Below, in pieces: positions 24,509-34,019 of a stretch of 64,000 bases of DNA. Under the pieces are notes generated by a model that was given only the letters and a program-made list of their open reading frames with translations, was not told where the DNA came from and made no database searches. The stretch is from Tamarix chinensis (lineage: Eukaryota; Streptophyta; Magnoliopsida; Caryophyllales; Tamaricaceae). The translations under genes and the position numbers were made by a program. The stretch spans positions 94,913,470-94,977,469 of the forward strand of contig CM060175.1 of the NCBI GenBank assembly GCA_030549775.1, written 5' to 3'. Each line of letters begins with the position of its first letter. The stretch's first letter is position 1.

Positions 24509-26359
24509 TCATTGGTCTGTCTGATTTGCCTGACTCTTCAGATCATTGGAACTGATGAAGGTGCCGTGAAATCCATAAGGAACCCGAGAAGGGAGCTGGA
24601 CTGAGGCCTCTAGCTCAAGTGTTGCGGCGTTCACGATTTGTAATTCCGATGCCCATTCTTTCTCGTTGTGAACGAAGGCAAGAATATAGCCATCGTCTTC
24701 CTTGTCTGAATTTGGATCCCTAGGCAAAAAGAAGGGCTCCCCACCATACTTGTCTTCTCCGTAGACGAACCTCTTCGCTTCCCCTGAAGCCAAGTCTACT
24801 TTTGCGAACCCAGACACTTTGGGCCATGGCTCTGCAATTGCTAGGAATGCGAACCGAGTCCTCCTCCCTAGCTTGTGTCGGTTCACCATTCCAGCCTCCA
24901 AGTTCATCTCATCTCCTTCGCTCAAAATGGCACGCCTCGTCGACTTTCCCGTCCTCAAATTCAACCTTATCTCGGACAAGACGCTCTTCAGGTTCTCGTC
25001 GCATTCGTTGAAGATGGAGTCAGCCGGAGTCATACAAGACCCGATCACCACAATCTCATCGGTCTCCGGCTCTTCCCAAGCGTTCCACAGATGGAAACAG
25101 AAGCAATCGGGTACCTCCACCCATTTGATTTGGCTGGAGTCGGTGGCACGCTTATCGAGCACCCCGAACCTCGACACCTTGTTCTTGTCTAGAACAACAG
25201 GGGAACCTCCCCTGATCATCTCTTGTAACTTGAAGACAACCTGAGTATCTGGGATGACCACAGATTTCTCGGTGATGGCGAAATCATGAATCATCGTTGG
25301 CTCATTGAGGTGGATATCGACGTCAGGCGACTTAGTCCCGTCCTTTGAGAATCGAAAGTACTTGAGGTACGGCTTCTTAACAACATCATAGCTCAGGGCA
25401 AAGAGCTCGCCGGTGGCGGGATCGACCTTGGGGTGAGCAATCATCGGATTCCGAAGCTGGCCGGAAAAATCGTACCTCCCGACGGTATTCAAGTCGCCGT
25501 CCGGAGAGATTGCAACTTGATAGGGCAAGTCGTCTTCGGACATGGCGAGGAGCCTGTCGTTGAAGTAGACGAGGCCAGCGTTGGCAACGCCAATACCTCT
25601 AGTGTGATCAAGCAGGCCAAACAGGCCGCGGGAATAGAACAGTAGCAATCGGGCAATGCCCGAATGGCCGTGAAGCTCCCCAATAGCTTTGGGGAATACG
25701 GGTTTTCCAAGGGCGCGCTCCTGTACCAATCGGTTGGTCTCGGTGAAGCGGCAGGCGTAGGAAGCAGAGCCGTCGGGGTTGAACTGAACGGCGTGGACCA
25801 TGCCATCGCCGTCGAAGAAATGGTGGCCGGCGACAGGGGCATGAAGTGGGTTGGCTCCGTTCCGCACATAGACGCCGCGAATACAATCGGGCACCTTCCC
25901 GGTGATGGGCAAGTCCTGGGTGGCAGGTTGGGCCGGGACGGGAGCGAAATTGCCGGAAATTTGGACACGAGGATCAGCTGTTTTGGGAAGAGTGTGACTG
26001 CTCTCGTGGGCGACTAAGGCCGCCTCAACGAGGTCCAAGGCAGCGGCTGCGGCCTTTTGGATGGGATTCCACTCAGGGGTAGGTTTTTTAGGCTGAGTTT
26101 CGGCGGGGGCAGAGACGCCTATCTTTCTAGGTGGAGAAACAATGGTGGCGGGGGTCTTGGGGGTTGGGGTGTTCTTCTTGGGGAAAGTGAGAGTGGGAGC
26201 GCGAAGGGAGCAGGAAGCGGAGGTGGCGTTTGTTCTTCCATTAGTGGGCCAATTTTGAGAGGAAGGACAAGAGCCCCGATCTTTGAATGAATTTGACGGA
26301 GAGGAACAGAATCTGGTGGTTTTCAGAATAGATTTTGCTGCTCCTGCTGCAAAGGACAT
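24509..26359 (-). CDS. NCED: 9-cis-epoxycarotenoid dioxygenase, plastid
   Basis: This enzyme cleaves 9-cis-violaxanthin and 9'-cis-neoxanthin to xanthoxin, the committed step of abscisic acid synthesis in plastids. The single exon encodes 616 residues, the usual NCED length. Residues 1 to about 70 are Ser/Thr/Pro-rich and lack acidic residues at the start, as in a transit peptide. Residues 99-119 form the Ala-rich amphipathic helix that attaches NCEDs to thylakoids. Four iron-binding His are present: H309 (IAHPKVD), H358 (MIHDF), H423 (FCFHLW) and H598 (YGFHGTF). Second-shell Glu are at E275, E488 and E541. Spacing matches maize VP14. The start is the first ATG of the frame, with A at -3. The gene is GC-richer than its surroundings and shows no break. 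It is NCED rather than CCD1 or CCD4 by its motifs; the paralogue number is not assigned. Confidence 0.97.
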   Translation of the reverse strand: MSFAAGAAKSILKTTRFCSSPSNSFKDRGSCPSSQNWPTNGRTNATSASCSLRAPTLTFPKKNTPTPKTPATIVSPPRKIGVSAPAETQPKKPTPEWNPIQKAAAAALDLVEAALVAHESSHTLPKTADPRVQISGNFAPVPAQPATQDLPITGKVPDCIRGVYVRNGANPLHAPVAGHHFFDGDGMVHAVQFNPDGSASYACRFTETNRLVQERALGKPVFPKAIGELHGHSGIARLLLFYSRGLFGLLDHTRGIGVANAGLVYFNDRLLAMSEDDLPYQVAISPDGDLNTVGRYDFSGQLRNPMIAHPKVDPATGELFALSYDVVKKPYLKYFRFSKDGTKSPDVDIHLNEPTMIHDFAITEKSVVIPDTQVVFKLQEMIRGGSPVVLDKNKVSRFGVLDKRATDSSQIKWVEVPDCFCFHLWNAWEEPETDEIVVIGSCMTPADSIFNECDENLKSVLSEIRLNLRTGKSTRRAILSEGDEMNLEAGMVNRHKLGRRTRFAFLAIAEPWPKVSGFAKVDLASGEAKRFVYGEDKYGGEPFFLPRDPNSDKEDDGYILAFVHNEKEWASELQIVNAATLELEASVQLPSRVPYGFHGTFISSNDLKSQANQTDQ

Positions 26360-26365
26360 CCTCGA

Positions 26366-26384
26366 TTTTTTTTTTTTTTTTTTT
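26366..26384 (-). other. A19 tract in the NCED leader
   Basis: On the transcript strand 19 consecutive A lie six bases (TCGAGG) before the NCED start codon. Poly(A) runs in leaders can bind poly(A)-binding protein and affect translation; no effect is shown here. Confidence 0.9.
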
Positions 26385-26444
26385 CTTTCAAAGTTGAAGA
26401 GTATGAAGTGAGTCGGAGTGAAATTGGTTGGTATAATTGTTTTA

Positions 26445-26450
26445 TTACAT
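26445..26450 (-). promoter_or_regulatory. AUGUAA start-stop upstream ORF in the NCED leader
   Basis: The minus strand reads CAGTGCATGTAATAAAAC, so a start codon is followed directly by a stop. It lies 91 bases upstream of the NCED start. It is the only ATG between the TATA box and the main start. Its context is weak (T at -3). The same AUGUAA hexamer in Arabidopsis NIP5;1 stalls ribosomes in response to boron. Confidence 0.75.
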
Positions 26451-26517
26451 GCACTGAAGCTCTGCTCTGTTAAGGGATGGGGACTGATCAGAGGGAGGGA
26501 GGGAGGGAGAGAGAGTC

Positions 26518-26523
26518 TTTATA
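26518..26523 (-). promoter_or_regulatory. Alternative TATA motif for NCED
   Basis: The minus strand reads TTTATAAAGAC, a possible second TATA box. If used, the leader would be about 130 bases and would still include AUGUAA. Confidence 0.3.
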
Positions 26524-26594
26524 AATTTTTTGATGATGAGAGCGGAGAGGAAAGGAGAAGTGGTTTGAGGAGGAAAGAATGACAGGAGGAGGCC

Positions 26595-26602
26595 TATATA
26601 TA
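26595..26602 (-). promoter_or_regulatory. NCED TATA box
   Basis: The minus strand reads CACTATATATAGGCC, 236-243 bp upstream of the start codon. A transcription start about 30 bp downstream would give a leader of roughly 205 bases, rich in CT repeats (26495-26515), as is common in plant leaders. Confidence 0.65.
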
Positions 26603-26643
26603 GTGGAGGTGGAGGAGAGATGGGCGGCGATCATTTACATGAG

Positions 26644-26651
26644 ACACGTGT
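26644..26651. promoter_or_regulatory. Palindromic G-box/ABRE upstream of NCED
   Basis: ACACGTGT is a perfect palindrome containing CACGTG, the core bound by bZIP (ABF/AREB) and bHLH factors. It lies about 42 bp upstream of the TATA box. A G-box is known to drive dehydration induction of Arabidopsis NCED3, so a similar role is plausible here. Confidence 0.6.
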
Positions 26652-27163
26652 TAGTTCAGTTATAATTGTGGGATAAAAGGAGTGCAGTGCATATTATTTT
26701 TGCAGAGTGTTATTGATTTTATATTTAAAGTTCGTTATTAAAAAATAATTATTTATTTTTTAAAAAAATATATAAATTTAAAAATTTTATAAGATAAACA
26801 ATTATTATTATTATTATTATACATGACTCACCTGTAATAAAGCTCCAACTCAAACAGGCTATAACTTATATCTCTGGAACTTTGAACAAGCATAGAGGTG
26901 GTAGTAGTAGCGCTATATGTGGGGAGTGGGACACTGGGACTCCTCCTCTCCTCATGGGAAGAAGGAAGCGGGGATGCTGATGGGTGCTGCTGGGGACATT
27001 CGCATACGCTTGCTTTGAATGCTGACACGAGTCACTCGTCTTTTTCCCCAGTCCCTATCTCCCCCTCCGTCCCTCCTCCTCCAAATAAGCGTAAATTTTA
27101 TAATATTATTTAAATATTTTACCTGCCCTATGACTATGTGTCTATGACAACAGACAATTATGC

Positions 27164-27197
<34 letters not shown>

Positions 27198-28924
27198 GCT
27201 TCTACCGCTCTTATGTGTATAACATTTATTACGTGTTCTAACTATTTTAAAATTGATATTCGGAAGAAAAAAAATCCAGATATTTGATATCTGGAACGGA
27301 TTATTAAATAATTGGTCTGGTGCTCTTACTTTTTGACTGGATCGTAAAATAAAAGATGTTATGTAAAAAAAAAACATCATCTCCGATTGAAAAATAATAT
27401 CATGATTTAATTCAATTATTTTATTATATTATATTTATTTAATATTTTATATTTTTAATAATTTTTAAACAGTTAACAAAAGTGTTAATCTAAAAAGTAT
27501 TAAATTTATAAATAAAAATTAATTTTAAGAATACATATGCCTAATTTATTACATCGAATAATTAATTTATTTTTATTTCCTGAATCGATTTTTTTTTTTT
27601 TTACTTTATATATCGGATCATGCTCGGATAACATTTAACATTCCTGATATTACGTCATGTCAGACGATTACGGTATCTCACTGTGAGTGTAATGACTACA
27701 ATTATGTTGAGTTGATGTGCTAACGGAAACAAGCCTACTACGCAAACTTTCCGCTGCTTTTTCTTTTGTTTACTGGCGTATTAAGATTCGGTCGGTGTTA
27801 CATTATATGCGTGTGCGTGTGTAACTTTCCACGCGCATCATACCATACATACTAAACGAGAGTTTTAAGTTAATCGTCTTAATTCTTTGGTCCGTTTTAA
27901 TAATAAATTTATAAAAAAAAAATCAATAATATTCCGATGAAATTAAATTTTTAAATAAAATTATGCCGACAGATAATATATGTATGGATTTTGATTTGTA
28001 TTGTTTCTTCTTTTGTTCGAAAATATCTTCGTCTTTTTTTTTTTGTTCGAAAATATCTTCTTCTTCTTTTTTGTTTTTTTCTTTTCTTTTTGTTAATTAT
28101 GGAAAGAAGATGAGAATGTTTTGACGTTTCTCAAAAACGATCGAGCCAATTTGGTAAAGACATATTAATAGTAATATAATATATAGTACGAGCACGTAAG
28201 TCCTCAAAAGGGAAAAAATAGAAAATTGTTAGTACGCGCTAGTTACTCACATTAAATGCATGCATTTTATTGTCGAAGACAAATGGAACCCTCACGAAGA
28301 ATCTCACCTTAGATTTTCGCCCGAGACCGGGAAAAAGATCCATGCGTTCCTCCTTTTCCATTTGGAATTATTGATGCACGAAAATTCCACCATCCCTCCC
28401 CCCCCTCCTCCAAAAAAAGTATTTTCTTTTCGATTTTTTTTCCTTGTTCTAACTTTTTCGTCTTCATTTCTTCGAACAACACGTAACCGAAGATATAATG
28501 TTCCAAAAATATTTAAAAACAAAAAAAAATACAACTAAAATATCTGTAATTCACCAAAAATATTTACTCCCAATTTTTTTCTCTCAAAAAAATTATATAT
28601 TAGTGACCCTTGATATAAGAAATTGGTTGATTTTTGGCGCCCCATGTCTTGAGAATGTCTCCATACATTATTATAAATCAACACACTTAAAAATAATAAG
28701 CTATATCAAAAAATATTATATATATATATATATATTGACCCATCAATAATTGATTCAACCTAAGTTAATGTGATACTAATAGGATATGAATTTGATCCAC
28801 GTCTAACTTGATATCTATTTGATCCGATATCAACTTCGACAACTAGACCAAATTCTTTGTTAACTTATTATGGCAATAAATAAATAAAATTATAAATTTA
28901 TTTTATTATTCATTGAAATTTTAA
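26652..28924. other. NCED distal upstream region and spacer
   Basis: No gene recognised. It holds an (ATT)n run near 26801-26820, a (TA)n tract at about 27170-27197, oligo-T runs near 27590 and 28035, and scattered ACGT cores (for example ACGTG near 27231). More distal NCED control elements could lie here, but none can be singled out. Confidence 0.5.
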
Positions 28925-29001
28925 AAGTAAGAAAACATCAGTGAATTTTATTAAAAAAATATATATTTTTTTATATAAAATTCACTGATGTTTTCTTACT
29001 T
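28925..29001. repeat. 77-nt near-perfect hairpin
   Basis: Arms of 27 nt (28925-28951 and 28975-29001, starting AAGTAAGAAAACATCAGTG) are exact reverse complements. The 23-nt spacer is itself almost palindromic (A-run, TATATA, T-run). Pairing stops sharply outside the arms. Confidence 0.9.
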
Positions 29002-29783
29002 GTATCCTAAATATTCTTATTTGTCGACTATATTTTAGATCCACCACTCTTTCCTCAAAATAATATGACATCAAAAGATCATGGTAACATAATAATTAAC
29101 CATTAATCTCCTATTTAGAATTACCTATATAAAAAGATAGTTGTCTAGCAAAATTATTTTTTTTATTTTATTTTTTTATTTTGAAAAGGTTTCTAAACTA
29201 AATAAATATTTTGAATAATTACTTTTTTGTAAGTATCTTCAAACAAGTCATAAGTCACTTCAATCATGCATATATATATAAAGTTGGGCTCAAAGTTAGA
29301 CTACTTTTGATGGTCAAGGTACATATTATGCAATTTTATAATTTTTATTTTATATATCTTCATCTTCTCTAACTAATTAGTTTCCGAAGCTAACAGCTTA
29401 TAACATACACATAGAACACACCTTATAATGTTAAATGAATTTACGCACACGACACTTACCTTCTGAACTAGCAAATCGCTATATATTATTTGATACACAT
29501 GGGGTTGAAATTCCATCGTTCCTCTAGCAACAATCTATTTATTAACAACCCCCTTCATCACTACCTTGCTTTTTCTTTAGCGAAGAAATAAAATGAAGTA
29601 AATTATGTATTAGCGAACTCATTTGATTGACGTTGTAAATACACAACGCGAAAGTAGGGGTTAAATTGACAATGTCATCTTTAGAAATTAATAAATATTA
29701 CTAGCAAACAAAAAAATAAATTTGACAAAATCACGAGTAGACATCCCACCACATCCTACCGCAACAAAGCATGTTGCGGGAAC
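29002..29783. other. Spacer without recognised gene
   Basis: AT-rich sequence with short TA runs (about 29271-29280) and no reading frame of interest. Confidence 0.5.
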
Positions 29784-30224
29784 TAGAGCAAATTTAGTCG
29801 AATTGACTTAAAGTCGAACTAATTTGAATCAAAATAATATGATCCAAACCTACCTCGTATTATTACATTAAACCGGTTTGATCCGAAACTAAAATGACTA
29901 TATCAATGATAAGTTCAACGAGAACCGAACATGATCAGTCAAATTTTTTTTTTTAAAAAAATATACGAATAAGAGCTAATTCGATTTGAACTCAATTGAC
30001 TCGTCAAATTAACCTAACATAAAATACCTTAAATTCGGTCCGATAAATGAATCGAATATAACTTGAATCCGCAACTATATAAGTTTAAATTCAACATAAT
30101 CCGACCACTAAAATAACTTTAAAAATATTATAATAAAAGTACCGAAACCGACTCATAAATAGGTCAACTCATCAATGACTCCATCGGATACAAACCCATC
30201 CACCTAACCCGATTATCACCTCTA
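29784..30224. mobile_element. Possible short hAT-like element
   Basis: It begins TAGAGCAAATTTAG and ends ATTATCACCTCTA (reverse complement TAGAGGTGATAAT). The interior is full of degenerate GATCCGAAACC / AACCCGATT-like motifs, as in the element at 19296-20454. The TIR match is partial and flanking 8-bp sequences do not match, so the limits are tentative. Confidence 0.3.
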
Positions 30225-31394
30225 TTAATATGTGGCATAATAGGTGGTCAAGTCAAGGCATTGTGTTTCATGCCGTCCGCTGTCCAACCGCGTTTGAATC
30301 TCGTCCGACTCCTCTCCCAAACTGGCTCCAAATTGCTTTCAATAACACCACTACAGAATCTTAAGAATAATGGGAGAGATATTAGGTACTTAAAGTTCAC
30401 GTCGCGACTCATGAAAGAATCATAATGACAGAGAGGGGGTACTTGCTTTTATTCCAATTTCCATTTGACTTCTGGAAGGGCGGCAAGAGGGACGGTTATG
30501 CTTGTCTATGAAGCCTCACCTCGAGAACTGAGAGAGATCACAGGGTAGGGTAGGGTAGGGTAGGGTGGGGGAGGGGGTCCATTTCGACTGGAGTTTGGTG
30601 AAGAAGAATGGGAGGAGAAATTGTAATGCAATTGCTGGTTTCAGTCAGTCACCGCGCTAATCAGTCATTAGTTGCTCAGAACGCGGAAGAGTGTGGGTGG
30701 GGATGCATGTCCAGTACCGATCGACTAAACCCGCGTCTGACAGACAGCACCACCACCGTCCTAAACACGTGGTTGCTTACTACTTGTCATTTATCTTGAA
30801 TTCGAGTGTCACGTCGTCACAGGCACACCACCACACGCCAACAAAAAATCACTTTATCAAGATTTCGGGGGAAATTACCGACAAATTAAGTACCTAATAA
30901 CTTTTCCGCCTGAACAGTTTGGCTTTAGGAATTAGGAACGTTTTAAATCTTTTAAATACAGCTAGCTATGAACCTAACCCCCGGCCAGCAACCACATATC
31001 CGCGTAGTAATATTAATTATATATCCTATTCGGGCTATATGAAGCTGGTTATCATCTAATTATATGTGGATATGTATATAAGATTTCGGCTATGGCACAT
31101 GTATTATATGTGGCCTGCCCATAAATCCGGAGACATGCAATATCCCGTTAGGTATGATATGGATGAACAAATCCCCTTATGATCTGCATGCAATTGTCGC
31201 TCAATGTACACCATAAGATTGAAAGATCTGCAAGGGAAAAACAAAAAACCTCATTTAAGCTGGCATCAAGTAGAGGAAGCAAACAAATTTGAACATATTT
31301 CTATAATGACCGCATCAAACTCTTATCTATTTGGATAAAAAAAAAAAGATGTTCAAATAAACACAAACAACTTGTATTAAAAATATGATTTATA
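30225..31394. other. Spacer with G-rich motif
   Basis: Mostly balanced, single-copy-like sequence from 30240 to 30990. It holds the G-run array at 30543-30577 and a 63-codon ATG frame (30608-30799) without recognisable domain. No gene is called. Confidence 0.45.
30543..30577 (+). other. G-quadruplex motif, (GGGTA)n
   Basis: Five GGG runs separated by 2-nt TA loops, then two longer G-runs. This satisfies the intramolecular G-quadruplex pattern on the plus strand with very short loops. Confidence 0.7.
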
Positions 31395-31687
31395 AACAAA
31401 CACATTCGTCCCGCGAACTTTTAGCACTCGGATTGTTAATGGCTCGACACAATTTATTTATTTAGTAAAACAAATTGAATTCAAGCTTTATTTTTATACT
31501 CATTTATTAAATGAGTTGAGTTTAAATATAAATAATTTGGACTTGAACTCCTTTATGGTATATGTATAAAAGTTTATGAATTTAGCTCATTTATCATAAA
31601 AGCTAACGAGTCGAGCTCAAACTATATTTTTAAATAAAGTTATTAAACGAACCGGCCTTGCCTTGACTCGACTCATTTACAACCCTA
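31395..31687. repeat. Degenerate hAT-like subterminal repeat block
   Basis: The block contains repeated GAGTTGAGTTT and GAGCTCAAACT-like motifs in both orientations and ends CTCATTTACAACCCTA. The reverse complement, TAGGGTTGTAAATGAG, is a typical plant hAT terminus. The left end is not found. A related block starts TAGGGCAACAAATGAG at 53040. Confidence 0.35.
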
Positions 31688-32687
31688 CTTATAAATGAAT
31701 TGAGTCAGGTTTAATAAATTAGGTTTCGTTTATTAGTTCACAAATTTATGCAAATTAAGTACTATTAAATCTAAATATTGCTTGTTTATGCATAGTTATT
31801 AGTATTTAATTTAACCTTTTTTCTACCTTTCCGACGCTCTCTTCTAAATAATATTTGCTGAGCGATAAATGAATTCATAATTTTAATTGTAATCTCTCTA
31901 GCTAAGCCATTTGTTTGAAATAGTTAGACTAATTTCATTTATCCAAGCGGAGTTAAGTAACATTTAAGTCTCACTTAAGCTGACATATATTTTATTCATA
32001 AAAAATCTCATGAAAGTAAATATAAAGCATCATATGAGTGACATCACCAAAAAGTATTATAATACCAATAAAAGAAAACAAAATTTTAAATATGAACTTT
32101 CTAGTATCTAAGAGCCAATCTTTAACTACTAAACCAAAATTCATTGGCATTTAAGATGGTATATTAGAATTCAATTTGATTTTATGAACCAAAATATTTC
32201 AAGTTATGCTAACTCACACTCGACTATGTGGTTAACAAACCTTAAGATAGAAATTTGAGTGTAATTTAATTAATAAATGAATAAATTAGCCGAAGGAAAA
32301 GAAATTACTATATGATTGGATTTGATTCGATTTGTAGTTCCATCATCATGCTTGCCATATATGTACAACATCAGGGTGCGGATATACGTAGTACTAATTC
32401 ATTGGGATGAAGATAACTATTAGAAGAACTTAACCATTTCAATTTCAAATCGATATAGCTAGATGATATCCATCACTACATGCCATTAAACAACGAGTTG
32501 TCCTATGTTTCTATCCATGGAACCAATGAGTAGTGATATGACCAAAGTAAACAAAATGAAATACCACATCTATTGTCTTTAATTCAGAGAAGTTGGAATA
32601 GGAGCCAAAAAAGTTAGAATTCTACTTATATAAGATACCAATAGAGCACACTTTATGCCATGCAATCTACCATATCATTTTATATCA
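31688..32687. other. Spacer without recognised gene
   Basis: AT-rich sequence up to the 5' LTR of the copia element. Nothing recognisable. Confidence 0.5.
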
Positions 32688-33145
32688 TGTAAGACTTTTT
32701 TGTTGAGTTGCTAAGTTCACAGCATCTTAATATAAATGTATAACTAATAAGTTGCATTTTGAATTGTTGTAAAGGTCAAATGAAGAGTTTAGTTTTAGTT
32801 AGTTAAGTCTAACAATTAAAACTATTCATTGATATCTGAGACTATAAAAATAGAAGGTGCAATATATGTTAAATGTGCGAAAGAAAGAAGAAGAGGAAGT
32901 ACAGAGGAGAGAAAAGAATTACAGGGTGTATTGGGTGATCAAGTAAGAAGAAAGTACTACTTGATATGATATATAGTTTAATTCTTTAATAAACATAAGG
33001 AAAATGATTCGTTCTTCTGATATAATTACTCATATTGTTTTTCTTGTGATTTAATTCTAGTTGGTTCTTTTTCAATCTTGAAGCTACATTCATATATCTT
33101 TGTTTTTCTAGGTCTAAAGAGGAAATTTGTTCTTGAAGATCATCA
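32688..33145 (+). repeat. copia 5' LTR
   Basis: Begins TGTAAGACTT and ends GATCATCA, two bases before the primer site. It contains ACTATAAAAATAGAAGG near 32844-32860, a likely TATA box for the element. Confidence 0.8.
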
Positions 33146-33178
33146 ATTAGTATCAAAGCTTCTGTTATCTTCAAGAAC

Positions 33179-33920
33179 ATGGGTTCAACTATATCTGATA
33201 TTGATAAATTTAATGGGAAAGGTGATTTTAGGATTTGGCATGTAAAAATGAGGCTATGCTCGTACAAAAAGGACTATAGTAGGCATTATAGGGAGAATCG
33301 AAACTTCCTAGCACTATAGAGAAGAAGGAGAAAGAAGAACTCCTAGTAAAAGCCCATATCACTCTAATTCTTTGTCTTAGAGACAAGGTCTTAAGGGAAG
33401 TATCAAAGAAAGAGTCGACCGTTGTCGTTTAGATCAAACTTGAATCAATATACATGACCAAGTCACCTACCAAATGTGTGATTCTTAAATAGAACTTTTA
33501 TTCATTTAAAATGATGTAAAAAAAGTCTTAAAGATCACCTAGATGATTTCAACAAGATTCTCTTGGACTTAGAAAATATAAATGCCAAAGTGGAAAATGA
33601 GGACAAGCTATAATCCTACTACAACCTTTGTCCTTTCAGAAGTATGAAAACATTTTTGATATTATCATATATCGTCATAAAGATCTAACATTGAATAATG
33701 TGGTAACTACTTTAACTTTGAAAGATTTGAAGAGACAATAGGATCAGAAATAGAATGGAAATGCTAAAAGTTTGAATATTCGAGGAAGCTAAGAAGACTG
33801 ATAAAAGGTTAACAAGAAATTTCTTCTAGTTTCAGTCAAAAACATCAAGAAAAGTTTTTTTTTGTCACAAAAAGGGTCATTTCAAAAAGGATTGTCTAGA
33901 AAGGTTGAAAAGAGCTAGGA
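33179..33920 (+). pseudogene. copia gag remnant
   Basis: Starts MGSTISDIDKFNGKGDFRIW, the classic copia Gag opening (K-F-N-G-x-N-F-x-x-W). Near 33863-33895 it reads CHKKGHFKKDC, the zinc knuckle of nucleocapsid, but the position expected for the first Cys reads Phe. Frame shifts and stops interrupt the middle (for example after 33270). Confidence 0.75.
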
Positions 33921-34019
33921 AAAAAATGGAAAGAACATGTCCATATGGAAGATAATGGTGAAATTGAAGTTATCTCATGTGGATATGACAATGCACGGGT
34001 TTTAATGGTTGTTGGTGAT

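Noticed and set aside
24138..24524. 128-codon plus-strand frame
   Set aside because: It overlaps the NCED 3' untranslated region and includes an oligo-T run and TA repeats; no domain is recognisable.
24819..26290. Plus-strand open frames of 70-141 codons opposite NCED
   Set aside because: They lie wholly antisense to the well-supported NCED coding sequence and exist because of its GC-rich third positions.
30608..30799. 63-codon frame downstream of the G-run array
   Set aside because: The overlapping frame at 30691-30897 is equally open, and neither resembles a known protein.
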